From Noviherbaspirillum cavernae (GTDB taxonomy: Bacteria; Pseudomonadota; Gammaproteobacteria; Burkholderiales; Burkholderiaceae_D): a stretch of DNA of 64,000 bases. The DNA is taken from assembly GCF_003590875.1 (NCBI RefSeq), contig NZ_QYUN01000002.1, forward strand, positions 2,418,001 to 2,482,000, read 5' to 3'. Below the pieces are notes generated by a model. It ran no database searches. It had not been told where the DNA came from and worked only from the letters and a program-made list of their open reading frames with translations. Positions 17,346 to 27,075 of this stretch are shown here, piece after piece. A program made the translations under genes and the position numbers. Numbering within the stretch: the stretch's first letter is position 1; each line of letters begins with the position of its first letter.

Positions 17346-18119
17346 ATGTTGGACGTTCTGACTGTTCCGGCGTTTGCAGACAATTACTTGTGGCTGATTC
17401 ACGATCGCACGCACGCTGCGGTCGTTGATCCTGGCGATGCGGCGCCGATTCTTGCCGCACTCGAGGCGCACAAGCTCTCCCTAGTAGCTATTCTACTGAC
17501 ACATCATCATGCTGACCATGCAGGCGGCGTGCCTGATTTGTTGAGACGATTCAAGGTCCCGGTCTTCGGGCCGCGCAAGGAAGCGATCCCCGGCGTGACG
17601 CATCCACTCGGCGAGGGTGACACAGTGACAATACCCGAACTCGGCCTGCATCTATCGGTGCTCGACGTGCCGGGCCATACGCGCGGTCACATTGCCTACG
17701 TTGCGCAAGATCAAAGCTGGCTGTTCTGTGGCGATACGCTGTTCGCGGGCGGTTGCGGACGCCTGTTCGAAGGCACGCCGGAACAGATGGTTGACTCGTT
17801 GGCAAAACTTTCAAGCCTGCCGGACGCAACCAGGGTGTATTGCGCACACGAATACACCTTGTCCAACCTGCGATTCGCACATGAAGTCGAACCGGGCAAC
17901 ACCGCCCTGCAGGAACGCATTCGCATCGAGCAAGCCAGGCGTGAGCAGGGCCAACCGACCGTACCCTCCACCATCGGCCTGGAAAAGGCGACCAACCCCT
18001 TCCTCAGATACCGCGAGAAAGACATCCTCGACAGATTGACGAAAGAGCAATTGATTTCCTCTACGGAACCAATTCCGGCATTCGCAGCTCTACGACAGTG
18101 GAAAAATTCCTACCGTTGA
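17346..18119 (+). CDS. gloB: Hydroxyacylglutathione hydrolase (glyoxalase II)
   Basis: 257 residues. Hydrolyses S-lactoylglutathione to lactate and glutathione, the second step of methylglyoxal detoxification. Metallo-beta-lactamase fold with metal motif THHHADH near residues 53-59, then GHTRGHIAY near 110, [17 protein letters not shown] near 130-146 and CAHEYTLSN near 169. The C-terminal domain carries the substrate-binding basic residues and the terminal RQWKNSYR. The ATG at 17346 is preferred over an upstream ATG, since the family begins with a short [14 protein letters not shown] strand. Confidence 0.96.
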   Translation: MLDVLTVPAFADNYLWLIHDRTHAAVVDPGDAAPILAALEAHKLSLVAILLTHHHADHAGGVPDLLRRFKVPVFGPRKEAIPGVTHPLGEGDTVTIPELGLHLSVLDVPGHTRGHIAYVAQDQSWLFCGDTLFAGGCGRLFEGTPEQMVDSLAKLSSLPDATRVYCAHEYTLSNLRFAHEVEPGNTALQERIRIEQARREQGQPTVPSTIGLEKATNPFLRYREKDILDRLTKEQLISSTEPIPAFAALRQWKNSYR

Positions 18120-18178
18120 AAAACCGCAAACTGATTATGTTTTTGTCATGTTAGTTTGGAAGCGTTTTGCAATAAGGC

Positions 18179-18208
18179 TTGACGCAAGGAAAAACCATTA
18201 CGTAAACT
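18179..18208 (+). promoter_or_regulatory. Probable sigma-70 promoter of mltD
   Basis: TTGACG at 18179-18184, an 18-base spacer, then TAAACT at 18203-18208, leading to a start about 53 bases later. The short inverted repeat CTGAC/GTCAG at about 18223-18237 lies between promoter and gene. Confidence 0.5.
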
Positions 18209-18260
18209 CCCTCGATTGCCGGCTGACAATAGGTCAGTCACTCTAAATTAGTGAGGACCT

Positions 18261-19757
18261 ATGCCCCTGCCGAAAACAAGAATAATCCCATTTGCAGCCC
18301 TGCTTCTCTGCACCTCCCTCACCTCCCACGCCGCCGATCTCTCTCTCCCGCTCTACAATTGGTCGCAGATCTCTGCGATGGAAGGGCCTTACGATCCGAA
18401 CGATCCGCTCGCGCAAGTGCTGGGGATGGAAGAGATTGATGTCTGGGGACGCATTCGCAAGGGCTTCGGCATTCCGGACCTGGACAATCCATTGGTCGCC
18501 AACCAGACCCAGTGGTACAGCTCGCGCCCGGACTACATCCAGCGCACCACGACCCGCGCTTCGCGCTATCTGTTCCACGTCGTGCAGGAACTGGAAAAGC
18601 GCAATATGCCGACCGAACTGGCTCTGCTGCCTTTCATCGAATCGGCATTCAATCCGCAAGCCTATTCCAGCGCCCATGCCGCCGGCATGTGGCAGTTCAT
18701 CCCGTCAACCGGCCGCGATTACAACCTGAAGCAGAACATGTTCAAGGACGAGCGCCGCGACGTGCTGGCCTCGACCGATGCGGCGCTGACCTACCTGCAA
18801 AAGCTGTACGGCATGTTCGGCGACTGGCAGCTCGCACTGGCCGCCTATAACTGGGGCGAAGGTTCGGTGCAGCGCGCGATCAACAAGAACCGCGCCGCCG
18901 GCTTGCCGACGGATTTCAACGGCCTGTCGCCGAACATGCCGCTGGAAACACGCAACTACGTGCCCAAGCTGCAGGCAGTCAAGAACATCATCGCCGCGCC
19001 GGCGCAATACAGCATCGTGCTGCCCAAGGTCGACAACCAGCCGTACTTCGTCACCATCGGCAAGACGCGCGATATCGACCTCAAGGTCGCCGCCCAGCTG
19101 GCCGAATTGTCGATCGACGAATTCAAGGCGCTCAATCCGCAATACAACCGCCCCGTCATCGTCGGCAGCGCGGATACGCGAATCCTGCTGCCCCAGTCCA
19201 ACGCCGAGAAGTTCAAGACCAACCTCTCGAAATGGGGGCGCGCCCTGTCGTCATGGAGCGCACACACGGTCACCAACGCACGCGAACGGATCGAGACGAT
19301 TGCATCGAAGTTCGGCACCACGCCGGAAGTCATCCGCGAGGTCAACAACATTCCGCCCAGGATGCGTCTGAAGGCCGGCTCGACGGTGCTGGTGCCGAAG
19401 ACCGAGGCTGCGATTGAAAAGGATATCTCGTCAGATCTGGCCGAAAACGCCATCATGGCGATCGAGCCGGATGTGCCCGATACGCGGCGCATCACCGTCA
19501 AGGTCGGCAAGCGCGACAGCTTGGCGTCGATCGCACAGCGCCACAAGGTAAGCGTCGCGCAAATCAAGTCATGGAACGATCTGCGCCAAGACAAGGTGGC
19601 GAACGGCCAGAGCCTGCACATTCAGGTGCCGTACAAGCCGGCAGCGCGCCCGGCCTCAAAACAGGCGACACGCACGCCTGTACGCAAAGTGGCCGCACCG
19701 CGCAACGCCACACAACGCAAGGCGGCTCCAACGACAGGCAAACCGCGCCGCAGCTGA
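18261..19757 (+). CDS. mltD: Membrane-bound lytic murein transglycosylase D with LysM repeats
   Basis: 498 residues. Signal peptide MPLPKTRIIPFAALLLCTSLTS with cleavage near HAA; no lipobox is evident. The SLT (GH23) catalytic domain spans about residues 110-225, with the catalytic Glu in LPFIESAFNP and the supporting motifs AAGMWQFIPSTGR and AAYNWGEGSV. Two LysM peptidoglycan-binding repeats follow at about 330-378 (VTNARERIETIASKFGTT) and 410-455 (VKVGKRDSLASIAQRH). The tail is basic, rich in Arg, Ala and Pro. It cuts murein glycan strands during wall turnover. Located downstream of gloB as in many proteobacteria. Confidence 0.93.
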   Translation: MPLPKTRIIPFAALLLCTSLTSHAADLSLPLYNWSQISAMEGPYDPNDPLAQVLGMEEIDVWGRIRKGFGIPDLDNPLVANQTQWYSSRPDYIQRTTTRASRYLFHVVQELEKRNMPTELALLPFIESAFNPQAYSSAHAAGMWQFIPSTGRDYNLKQNMFKDERRDVLASTDAALTYLQKLYGMFGDWQLALAAYNWGEGSVQRAINKNRAAGLPTDFNGLSPNMPLETRNYVPKLQAVKNIIAAPAQYSIVLPKVDNQPYFVTIGKTRDIDLKVAAQLAELSIDEFKALNPQYNRPVIVGSADTRILLPQSNAEKFKTNLSKWGRALSSWSAHTVTNARERIETIASKFGTTPEVIREVNNIPPRMRLKAGSTVLVPKTEAAIEKDISSDLAENAIMAIEPDVPDTRRITVKVGKRDSLASIAQRHKVSVAQIKSWNDLRQDKVANGQSLHIQVPYKPAARPASKQATRTPVRKVAAPRNATQRKAAPTTGKPRRS

Positions 19758-19870
19758 CGCAGGGAACTCGGGCGGCATTGTCGCCGGGCAGCAAAACGGC
19801 ACAGGTTTGCCATCTACCCACCCTCTGGGAAGATGGAAGAGCAAACGTCGACGCAGCCGCATATGCTGGA

Positions 19871-19895
19871 GATCCCTCGCTTCGCTCGGAATGAC
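19871..19895. repeat. Dispersed palindromic repeat copy
   Basis: The sequence CCTCGCTTCGCTCGGAATGAC belongs to the same short family as the copies at 48795-48821 and 23735-23801. It lies in the 223-base gap between the convergent mltD and yejF genes, in which I see no gene. Confidence 0.6.
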
Positions 19896-19980
19896 AGACC
19901 TGCGGCGGCAGCCCTTGACATCAGTTACATCAATGTGAAGGCTTCCATGCAGTCACGATCAGCTCGCGGCAAAATGCCGC

Positions 19981-21588
19981 TTACGAAGCGGATTCCACCC
20001 ATCCCGCATTGTCATTGACGGAATACGTCGAGGCCGCCAGCAGCCGCCTGGTGTATGGCTGCACCGGATTCGACAACACGTTTTCCGTCGCACCGCTTTC
20101 CACCACCTTGCCGTCCTTCATCACCATCACGCGATGCGCCATCGCCCGGATCACCGCCAGATCGTGGCTGATGAAAACATAGGCGATGCCGTGTTTGCGT
20201 TGCAGTTCGGCCAACAGCATCAGCACCTGCTGCTGCACCGACACATCCAGCGAGGATGTCGGCTCGTCCAGCAAAATCAGTTCAGGCTTCAATACCAGTG
20301 CGCGTGCGATGGCAATGCGCTGGCGCTGACCGCCCGAGAATTCATGCGGATAGCGCGCCATCATGTCGGGCGACAGTCCAACCTCGATCAAGCCATTCGC
20401 GACGGCATCGCGCAATCCATTGCGCCCCAACTGCGGCTGATGCAGCGCCAGCCCCTCGCCCACGATCTGTTCGATCGTGCGGCGCGGCGACAGCGACGCA
20501 AACGGGTCCTGGAACACCACCTGCATCTTCGCGCGCAACGGCCGCAATGCATCGCTGGACATGTCGCTGACCGGCTGTCCCTTGAACGCAATGCGTCCAT
20601 CGACGTGCGCCGATGACAGGCGCAGCAAGGCCATGCCGAGCGTCGATTTTCCCGAGCCCGATTCACCGACGATGCCGAGCGTCTCGTGCGGCTTCAGCTG
20701 CACATCGACATCATCGACCGCGACGAACGGCGTCTTCTTGAACCAGCCATGCTTGATGGAAAACGTGCAGCGCACGCGTTCCGCCGAGAGCAGCGGTTTG
20801 ACGTTTTCCTCGACCTCGCCGACGATGCGTTGCGGATGGCTCGCCAGCAGCTTGCGTGTGTATGCCTCGCGCGGATTGGCGAACAATTGCGCAGTCGTTG
20901 CTGTCTCGACCAGCCGCCCTTTCTCCATCACGCCAACCCGGTCCGCGAAATGTCGCACCAGATTCAGATCGTGGGAGATCATCAGCACCGCCATGTTTTC
21001 TTCGCGCTGCAGCTGATTGAGCAGTTCCAGGATTTGCACCTGGATCGTGACGTCCAGCGCAGTGGTCGGCTCGTCAGCGATCAGCAGTTTCGGCTTGCAT
21101 GCCAGCGCCATTGCGATCATCGCGCGTTGCCGCTGGCCACCCGACAATTGGTGCGGATAGGAGAGTGCGCGCCGTGCCGGGTCCGGGATATCAGTCTTGG
21201 CCAGCAACTCGACCGTGCGCTGTGCAGCGTGCTTCGCGTTGATGCCTTCATGCAGCATCAGCACCTCGGCAATCTGGTTGCCGATGGTGAACAGCGGATT
21301 CAGTGCCGTCATCGGCTCCTGAAAGATCATCGCGACATCCTTGCCGCGCACCGTGCGCATCGCCGGCTCGGTTTTTCGCAGAATGTCTTGCCCCTCGAAC
21401 AGGATGCGTCCTTCGTAATCGGCATCCTGATTCAGGCGCAGCACCGACAACGATGTCACCGTCTTGCCGGAGCCCGACTCGCCGACCAGTGCGAACTTTT
21501 CGCCGGGCGCGATCGACAGACTCACATCATCGACCACCGTCGTTGCACCGAATCGCACCGTCAAATGCTGAATATCGAGCAGCGTCAT
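19981..21588 (-). CDS. yejF: Peptide ABC transporter, fused double ATP-binding protein (YejF type)
   Basis: 535 residues with two complete ATPase halves. Half one: Walker A GESGSGKT near residue 37, signature LSGGQRQR near 149, Walker B LLIADEPT near 169. Half two: GESGSGKST near 313, [10 protein letters not shown] near 423, LILLDEPTS near 443. This tandem architecture is typical of YejF/DdpDF-type peptide importers. Its start overlaps the yejE stop (ATGA). Together with the next three genes it should import oligopeptides; in enterobacteria YejABEF takes up microcin C. Confidence 0.93.
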   Translation of the reverse strand: MTLLDIQHLTVRFGATTVVDDVSLSIAPGEKFALVGESGSGKTVTSLSVLRLNQDADYEGRILFEGQDILRKTEPAMRTVRGKDVAMIFQEPMTALNPLFTIGNQIAEVLMLHEGINAKHAAQRTVELLAKTDIPDPARRALSYPHQLSGGQRQRAMIAMALACKPKLLIADEPTTALDVTIQVQILELLNQLQREENMAVLMISHDLNLVRHFADRVGVMEKGRLVETATTAQLFANPREAYTRKLLASHPQRIVGEVEENVKPLLSAERVRCTFSIKHGWFKKTPFVAVDDVDVQLKPHETLGIVGESGSGKSTLGMALLRLSSAHVDGRIAFKGQPVSDMSSDALRPLRAKMQVVFQDPFASLSPRRTIEQIVGEGLALHQPQLGRNGLRDAVANGLIEVGLSPDMMARYPHEFSGGQRQRIAIARALVLKPELILLDEPTSSLDVSVQQQVLMLLAELQRKHGIAYVFISHDLAVIRAMAHRVMVMKDGKVVESGATENVLSNPVQPYTRRLLAASTYSVNDNAGWVESAS

Positions 21589-22628
21589 GCCTTCCTCCTG
21601 ACATCCAGCGCATTACGCAATGCGTCGCCGATATTGGTCAGCAGCAGCAAGGTCATGGTCAGCACCATGAACGTCGAAAGCGCGATCCACCATGCATCGA
21701 GGTTGTTTTTCCCCTGCGCCAGCAATTCGCCCAGGCTCGGCGTCGATGGCGGCACGCCGAGGCCGAGAAAATCGAGGCTGGTCAATGCCAGAATCGCCCC
21801 GCTCATGCGGAACGGCAGAAAGGTCACGACCGGTGTCATGCTGTTCGGCAACACATGACGCCAGATGATCTGGCCGTTCGACAGGCCGAGCGCGCGCGCC
21901 GCCTGTACGTATTCGAGATTGCGGTTGCGCAGAAAATCGGCGCGTACGTAATCGGACAGCCCCATCCAGCCGAACAGCGAAAGCAGAATCAGCAGCAAGC
22001 CGATGCTCGGCTCGAAGATCGATGCAAAGATGATCAGCAGGTAAAGCTCCGGCATCGAGCCCCAGATTTCCATGAAGCGCTGAAAAAACAGGTCGGTCTT
22101 GCCCGCGAAGTAACCCTGTATCGCGCCGGTGACCATGCCGAGCACGACGCCGGTGATCGTCAACGCCAGACCGAACAGCACCGATACCCGGAAGCCGTAC
22201 AGCAGCCGCGCGAACACGTCGCGGCCGCGGTCGTCCGTGCCCAGCCAGTTGTCGCCCGATGGCGGCGCGGGGTTTGGCGACTTGGCGAAGTAATTCAGCG
22301 TGTCGTAGCGATAATGGTTGAGCGGATAGATGGCCCAGTTGCCATCTTTCTTGAACTGGTCCTGGATGAAGGGATCGAGATAATCCGCAGGCGAATCGAA
22401 ATCGCCACCGAATACCGTTTCCGAGTAATTCTTCACGATCGGGAACACAAGCTGGCCGTTGTAGCGGGCGACGAGCGGCTTGTCATTCGACACGACTTCT
22501 GCCAGCAGACTGATCACGACCAGCACCGAAAATATGACGAGACTCCAGTAGCCGCGCCGGTTTTTCCGAAAGCGCAGCCATATGCGCCGCCAGGGAGAGA
22601 GGGAAGGTGTCGGTGTTGCTCTGTTCAT
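21585..22628 (-). CDS. yejE: Peptide ABC transporter permease (YejE type)
   Basis: 347 residues from the ATG at 22628, which overlaps the yejB stop (ATGA); an in-frame upstream start would run deep into yejB. It begins with the DppC/YejE pattern WRRIWLRFRKNRRGYWSLVIFSVLVV (first membrane helix), followed by a long periplasmic loop (PADYLDPFIQDQF, GTDDRGRDVFARLLYGFRVS). The transport domain includes the coupling loop EYVQAARALGLSNGQIIWRHVLPNS that contacts the ATPase. Confidence 0.93.
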   Translation of the reverse strand: MNRATPTPSLSPWRRIWLRFRKNRRGYWSLVIFSVLVVISLLAEVVSNDKPLVARYNGQLVFPIVKNYSETVFGGDFDSPADYLDPFIQDQFKKDGNWAIYPLNHYRYDTLNYFAKSPNPAPPSGDNWLGTDDRGRDVFARLLYGFRVSVLFGLALTITGVVLGMVTGAIQGYFAGKTDLFFQRFMEIWGSMPELYLLIIFASIFEPSIGLLLILLSLFGWMGLSDYVRADFLRNRNLEYVQAARALGLSNGQIIWRHVLPNSMTPVVTFLPFRMSGAILALTSLDFLGLGVPPSTPSLGELLAQGKNNLDAWWIALSTFMVLTMTLLLLTNIGDALRNALDVRRKA

Positions 22629-23683
22629 CGGCTCAGGCTCTCGAACTGGACACGCGGATCGGCCCACACGTAGCAAAGATCGCCCAGCAGCTTCACTACC
22701 AGGCCGATCAGCGTAAATAGATACAGCGTGCCCATCACGACCGGATAGTCGCGCCGCACGACGGATTCATATGACAGCAGGCCGAGCCCGTCGAGCGAAA
22801 ACAGCGTCTCGATCAGCAGGCTGCCGGCGAAGAATGCGCCGATGAACGCCGCCGGGAAACCCGTCACCAGCGGGATCAGCGCATTGCGGAAGACATGCTT
22901 GTACAGCACGTTCTTCTCGCTCAAGCCCTTGGCGCGCGCGGTCAATACATACTGCTTGCGAATCTCTTCCAGAAAGGTGTTCTTGGTCAGCATCGTCATC
23001 ACCGCGAACGAGCCGGCGACCGAGGCCGTGACCGGCAAGGTGATGTGCCACAGATAATCGGTGACCTTGCCGAACCAGGACAAGGTCTCCCAGTTATCCG
23101 AAGTCAGGCCGCGCAACGGAAACCACTGCACGAAACTGCCGCCGCCGAACATCACGAGGAGGAAGACGCCAAGCACGAAGCCGGGAATCGAATAGCCGAC
23201 CAGCACCACGATGCTGGTAATCGCATCGTAGCGGGTGCCTTCCCGTATCGCCTTGGCGATACCCAACGGGACCGAGATGAAATACGTGAGGAAGAAAGTC
23301 CACAGGCCGATGGTGATGGACACCGGAAGCTTCGACTTCACCAGCGACCAGACGTCCTTGTGGTGATAGAAACTCTTGCCGAGGTCGAAGGTCGCGAAGC
23401 CTTTCAGCATTTGCCAGAAGCGTTCCAGCGGCGGCTTGTCGAAGCCGTACAGCGCCTGGATTTCCTTGACTCGCTCGGCGTCGAGGCCCTGCCGTCCGCG
23501 ATAGTCGGCTGCGCCCCTGCCGGACGCCTCGCCGCCGCCGATCTGGCCTTTCAACTCCATCATCGCCTGTTCGACCGGACCGCCGGGAACGAACTGGATC
23601 ACGGCAAACGTGATGGCGACGACACCGAACAGGGTCGGCAACATCAACAGCATTCGCTTCGCAATATAGGACCAGATATTCAT
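22625..23683 (-). CDS. yejB: Peptide ABC transporter permease (YejB type)
   Basis: 352 residues. N-terminal helix IAKRMLLMLPTLFGVVAITFAVIQFVPGGP is the DppB/OppB hallmark. A periplasmic insert (residues about 40-95) is followed by five further helices and the coupling loop YVLTARAKGLSEKNVLYKHVFRNALIPL. It is separated from yejA by a 128-base gap that contains a strong hairpin, so the permease and ATPase genes may be transcribed less than the binding-protein gene. Confidence 0.93.
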   Translation of the reverse strand: MNIWSYIAKRMLLMLPTLFGVVAITFAVIQFVPGGPVEQAMMELKGQIGGGEASGRGAADYRGRQGLDAERVKEIQALYGFDKPPLERFWQMLKGFATFDLGKSFYHHKDVWSLVKSKLPVSITIGLWTFFLTYFISVPLGIAKAIREGTRYDAITSIVVLVGYSIPGFVLGVFLLVMFGGGSFVQWFPLRGLTSDNWETLSWFGKVTDYLWHITLPVTASVAGSFAVMTMLTKNTFLEEIRKQYVLTARAKGLSEKNVLYKHVFRNALIPLVTGFPAAFIGAFFAGSLLIETLFSLDGLGLLSYESVVRRDYPVVMGTLYLFTLIGLVVKLLGDLCYVWADPRVQFESLSR

Positions 23684-23734
23684 GTCAGCATCTCATTATG
23701 TGCATCTGCATCGACTGTCGTTCAATGCCACTCT

Positions 23735-23801
23735 GTCATTCCAAACGAATGCGAGGAATCTTCATTTGCACCGGAGACTCCTCACATTCGTTCGGAATGA
23801 C
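23735..23801. repeat. Palindromic repeat between yejA and yejB (possible attenuating hairpin)
   Basis: An imperfect 23-bp inverted repeat, arms 23735-23757 and 23779-23801 (outer GTCATTCC/GGAATGAC), with a 21-base loop. It belongs to the same dispersed family as 19871-19895 and 48795-48821. A hairpin here in the yej mRNA could stop or slow read-through from yejA into yejBEF or protect the yejA message end. There is no T-run for a classical terminator. Confidence 0.7.
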
Positions 23802-23811
23802 AAGCCGATAG

Positions 23812-25611
23812 TCATCGCGGCTTCTTCTGCCACCACGTCGAAATCACGTACGGATCGGCCTGAAAATACAGCGGCGCCACTTCCGGAATGCCGAACCGGT
23901 CGCGGTAGGCGACACGATGCGTAGACGAGAACCAGTGCGGAACGACGATGAATTTATTCAGCAAGACCCGATCCAATGCCCGCGAGGCAGCGACCAGCTC
24001 CTTGCGCGTCGTCGCCGTGACCAGCGTCCCGACCAGCTTGTCCACCGCGGGGTCCTTCAAGCCCCAGGCATTGCTCGAACCTTTTTCATCCGCCGCCTTG
24101 GACCCGAACATGTCGAACATTTCGTTGCCAGGACTCGTCACATCGGGAAAGCGGATGCTCGTCATGTCGAAATCGAACTCATCCATCCGCCGCTGCACCA
24201 GGGCGAAATCGGCAGTACGCTGATTGACCTGGATGCCGAGTTTTTGCAGGTTGCGTATATAGACGCTGATGATGCGCGACAGCGCCGACTGGTCGTCCAG
24301 AATTTCGAACGTGAACGGCTCGCCCTTCGCGTTGCGCAACGCGCCATCCTTGTATTCCCAGCCCGCTTCCTTGAACAGGGTTTTCGCCTGCAGCAGGTTG
24401 GCACGCAGCGAGGCTGGCGGATCGGTGCGCGGCGGCACGGGAGCGGGTCCGAAGACTGCAGGGGCCAGTTGGGAGCGCAGGGATTCCAGCAACTTCAGCT
24501 CCCCGTCGGTCGGCACACCGGTCGCACCGAGTTCGCTGTTGTTGAAGAAGGAATAGATGCGCGTGTACTGGCCGTAGAACAACTGCCGGTTCATCCATTC
24601 GAAATCGAGTGCGAGGCCGAGCGCCTTGCGCACGCGAATGTCGGCAAATTGCGGGCGGCGCAGATTCATCACGAAGCCCTGCATGCCCGCGCCATTAGAG
24701 TGCGTCAGTGTGCGCTTGACGATCTCGCCGCTTTCGAATTTCGGTCCGGTGTAGCTGCGCGCCCAGTTCTTGGCGCTGTATTCGACCACGACATCGAACT
24801 CACCCGCCTTGAACGCCTCCAGCCGCGCGACATCGTCCTTGTAGAAGCGATAGTTGATGCGTCCGAAATTGAACATTCCCCTGCGGGACGGAACATCGTC
24901 CCCCCAATACGCGGGATTGCGCTTGTAATTGATCGAACGGCCGACATCGAAGCGGTCGATCAGATACGGACCGGAGGCAATCGGCGCTTCCAGCTGGATG
25001 TTGTCAAACGACGTTTTTGCGCCCCACTTGCGCGAGAACACCGGCACACCACCCACGATCAATGGCAGTTCGTGATTGAGCGATTTGAAATCGAAGCGCA
25101 CGGTGCGATCGTCGACGACCACGCATTGCTTGACGTCGGCAAAGATCGTCTTGAACTGCGGCGCGCCCTTGGTGACGAGGCTATCGAACGAATGCTTGAC
25201 GTCGGCGGCCGTCACCGGATCGCCATTGTTGAATTTCGCTTTGGGATTGAGGCGGAAGGTCATCGACATCCGGTCCGGTGCCAGTTCCATGTCCTCGGCC
25301 AGCAGGCCGTACATGGTCGCCACCTCGTCCGAAGAAGCGGCAGCCAGGGTCTCGAACATCAGATTTGAGACGCCCGCCGCAGCCACCCCCTTCAGCGTGA
25401 ACGGATTGAACTTGTCGAAGCTGGTGCGGCGGTCCGGGTTGGCGAGGAACAACTCGCCGCCCTTGGGCGCATCCGGATTCACGTAATCGAAGTGCTTGAA
25501 CCCGGCCGGATATTTCGGTGTGTCGTACAGGGAAAATGCGTGAGCGGCGACTGCGCTGCCGCCATGGCAAAGAATTCCGACGAGCAGGATAGGGAGAAGG
25601 AGTTTATGCAT
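23812..25611 (-). CDS. yejA: Peptide ABC transporter periplasmic binding protein (YejA type)
   Basis: 599 residues. Signal peptide MHKLLLPILLVGILCHGGSA, cut near AVAA|HA. The rest is a family 5 solute-binding protein, with FSLYDTPKYPAGFKHFDYVNPDAPKGG characteristic of YejA/MppA-like proteins, AEDMELAPDRMSMTFRL, and the C-terminal VPHWFSSTHRVAYRDRFG. It delivers peptides to YejBEF. First gene of the transporter unit, with 331 bases upstream to the divergent fabI. Confidence 0.93.
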   Translation of the reverse strand: MHKLLLPILLVGILCHGGSAVAAHAFSLYDTPKYPAGFKHFDYVNPDAPKGGELFLANPDRRTSFDKFNPFTLKGVAAAGVSNLMFETLAAASSDEVATMYGLLAEDMELAPDRMSMTFRLNPKAKFNNGDPVTAADVKHSFDSLVTKGAPQFKTIFADVKQCVVVDDRTVRFDFKSLNHELPLIVGGVPVFSRKWGAKTSFDNIQLEAPIASGPYLIDRFDVGRSINYKRNPAYWGDDVPSRRGMFNFGRINYRFYKDDVARLEAFKAGEFDVVVEYSAKNWARSYTGPKFESGEIVKRTLTHSNGAGMQGFVMNLRRPQFADIRVRKALGLALDFEWMNRQLFYGQYTRIYSFFNNSELGATGVPTDGELKLLESLRSQLAPAVFGPAPVPPRTDPPASLRANLLQAKTLFKEAGWEYKDGALRNAKGEPFTFEILDDQSALSRIISVYIRNLQKLGIQVNQRTADFALVQRRMDEFDFDMTSIRFPDVTSPGNEMFDMFGSKAADEKGSSNAWGLKDPAVDKLVGTLVTATTRKELVAASRALDRVLLNKFIVVPHWFSSTHRVAYRDRFGIPEVAPLYFQADPYVISTWWQKKPR

Positions 25612-25942
25612 TCGCCTGGTTATGTAATTGCGTTGCGCTCAGTCCCGAGAGTTGGGTTATTGTACCGAAAGGGTCATGCTGCGGCGCGATTTTATGGCCG
25701 GCAAGGTGCAATGCGTTGGCGGCGCGGTCTTGCGCCTCGTCACGACGAAACGAACCGGATACCGGCATCCCCTCTTTTCCCGTCAAGGCAAAGGTTGCCG
25801 TGACCGCGGCAAGCACCTACAATCTTGGCCAGTTTGAGACCCGAGTAACGCACAACAACCCTCCCCCGCCTGTTCATGCGACTTCCCGGCCGATTTGCGG
25901 CTGCGAGCATCCAACACACGCGGGACACATTTGGAGTCATTC
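25612..25942. other. Divergent yejA-fabI intergenic region
   Basis: 331 bases carrying the promoters for yejA (leftward) and fabI (rightward). I see no convincing gene, strong terminator or recognisable operator. A GGAG sequence at 25933-25936 just before the fabI ATG is its ribosome binding site. Confidence 0.5.
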
Positions 25943-26731
25943 ATGGCATTCCTGCAAGGCAAAAAAATCCTGATCACCGGCCTCTTGTCGAACCGCTCCA
26001 TCGCCTACGGCATCGCACAGGCATGCAAGCGCGAAGGTGCGGAACTGGCATTCACCTACGTCGGCGATCGCTTCAAGGACCGCATCACCGATTTCGCGAA
26101 GGAATTCGACAGCAATCTGATATTCGATTGCGATGTCGGCAGCGATGAACAGATCAACGCGCTGTTCGCCGATCTCGGCAAATCCTGGGATCGTCTGGAT
26201 GGCCTGGTGCATGCGATCGGCTTTGCGCCGCGCGAAGCGATTGCCGGCGATTTTCTTGACGGCCTGTCGCGCGAAGGATTCAAGATCGCGCACGATATTT
26301 CGGCCTACAGCTTCCCGGCGATGGCGAAGGCCGCATTGCCGATGCTGAGCCCGAACGCGGCGCTGCTGACCCTGACCTATCTCGGCTCGGTGCGCGCCCT
26401 GCCGAACTACAACACCATGGGCCTGGCCAAGGCATCGCTGGAAGCCAGCGTGCGTTACCTGGCGGAATCACTCGGCCCGAAAGGCATCCGTGTCAATGGC
26501 GTGTCAGCCGGCCCGATCAAGACGCTGGCTGCCAGCGGCATCAAGGATTTCGGCAAGATCCTGAATTTCGTGAAGGCAAATGCGCCGCTGCGCCGCAACG
26601 TCACCATCGAAGATGTCGGCAATGCGTCCGCCTTCCTTCTGTCCGATCTGGCGGGTGGCATTACCGGCGAAATCACCTATGTCGATGGCGGCTTCTCGCA
26701 TGTGGTCGCCGGCATGGGCGAAACCGAATAA
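25943..26731 (+). CDS. fabI: Enoyl-[acyl-carrier-protein] reductase (NADH)
   Basis: 262 residues. Last reduction step of each fatty-acid elongation cycle. It has the short-chain dehydrogenase fold with the FabI features [19 protein letters not shown] at the nucleotide site, IGFAPRE near residue 95, and the catalytic Tyr-x6-Lys pattern in [11 protein letters not shown] near 155-165. The C-terminus is [18 protein letters not shown]. The ATG at 25943 follows TTTGGAGTCATTC. This is the triclosan- and isoniazid-type target form, not FabV or FabK. Confidence 0.96.
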   Translation: MAFLQGKKILITGLLSNRSIAYGIAQACKREGAELAFTYVGDRFKDRITDFAKEFDSNLIFDCDVGSDEQINALFADLGKSWDRLDGLVHAIGFAPREAIAGDFLDGLSREGFKIAHDISAYSFPAMAKAALPMLSPNAALLTLTYLGSVRALPNYNTMGLAKASLEASVRYLAESLGPKGIRVNGVSAGPIKTLAASGIKDFGKILNFVKANAPLRRNVTIEDVGNASAFLLSDLAGGITGEITYVDGGFSHVVAGMGETE

Positions 26732-26743
26732 ACGCTGCGACCC

Positions 26744-26777
26744 AATGCGGACGGGCAATTTTTTACCTGTCCGCATT
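26744..26777 (+). terminator. Hairpin downstream of fabI
   Basis: A 9-bp perfect stem AATGCGGAC/GTCCGCATT (26744-26752 and 26769-26777) with a 16-base loop containing a T6 run, 13 bases after the fabI stop. There is no T-tract after the stem, so it may be a processing or stability hairpin rather than a classical terminator. Confidence 0.45.
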
Positions 26778-26832
26778 TGGCAATGCAACATTCCAGCCGC
26801 CAAATACCTCGGCAGTGATTTGATTTAGTCGG

Positions 26833-27075
26833 TATAATTCGCCGCTGTGCACTGCAACATGACTTGCACAATCGCAGCATCGCGAACCCTTAGCAATAAC
26901 GATAAAGCCCTCCCGCCCTTTGGTGTTGATTCTTGAACACCGTCCCGGCGCAAAGCTTTTGTGCCGAAATCTCTCAGATTCTTTCTCAGCAGTTTCGTTG
27001 GTTGGCGTTGCATTTTTACGTGCGCGCATTGCCCTGTAACAAGGCGGCGTGCCGTTGATTCTACGAAGGAACACA
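26833..27075 (+). promoter_or_regulatory. rhlE promoter -10 box and long structured 5' leader
   Basis: A perfect TATAAT at 26833-26838 would give an mRNA leader of about 230 bases before rhlE. The leader contains two small stems: GGTGTT/GAACACC near 26919-26938, and a CGGCGCAAA/TTTGTGCCG-type stem with G-U pairs near 26945-26965. Long leaders of DEAD-box helicase genes often take part in cold response or autoregulation; that role here is inference. No clear -35 box is visible. Confidence 0.4.
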
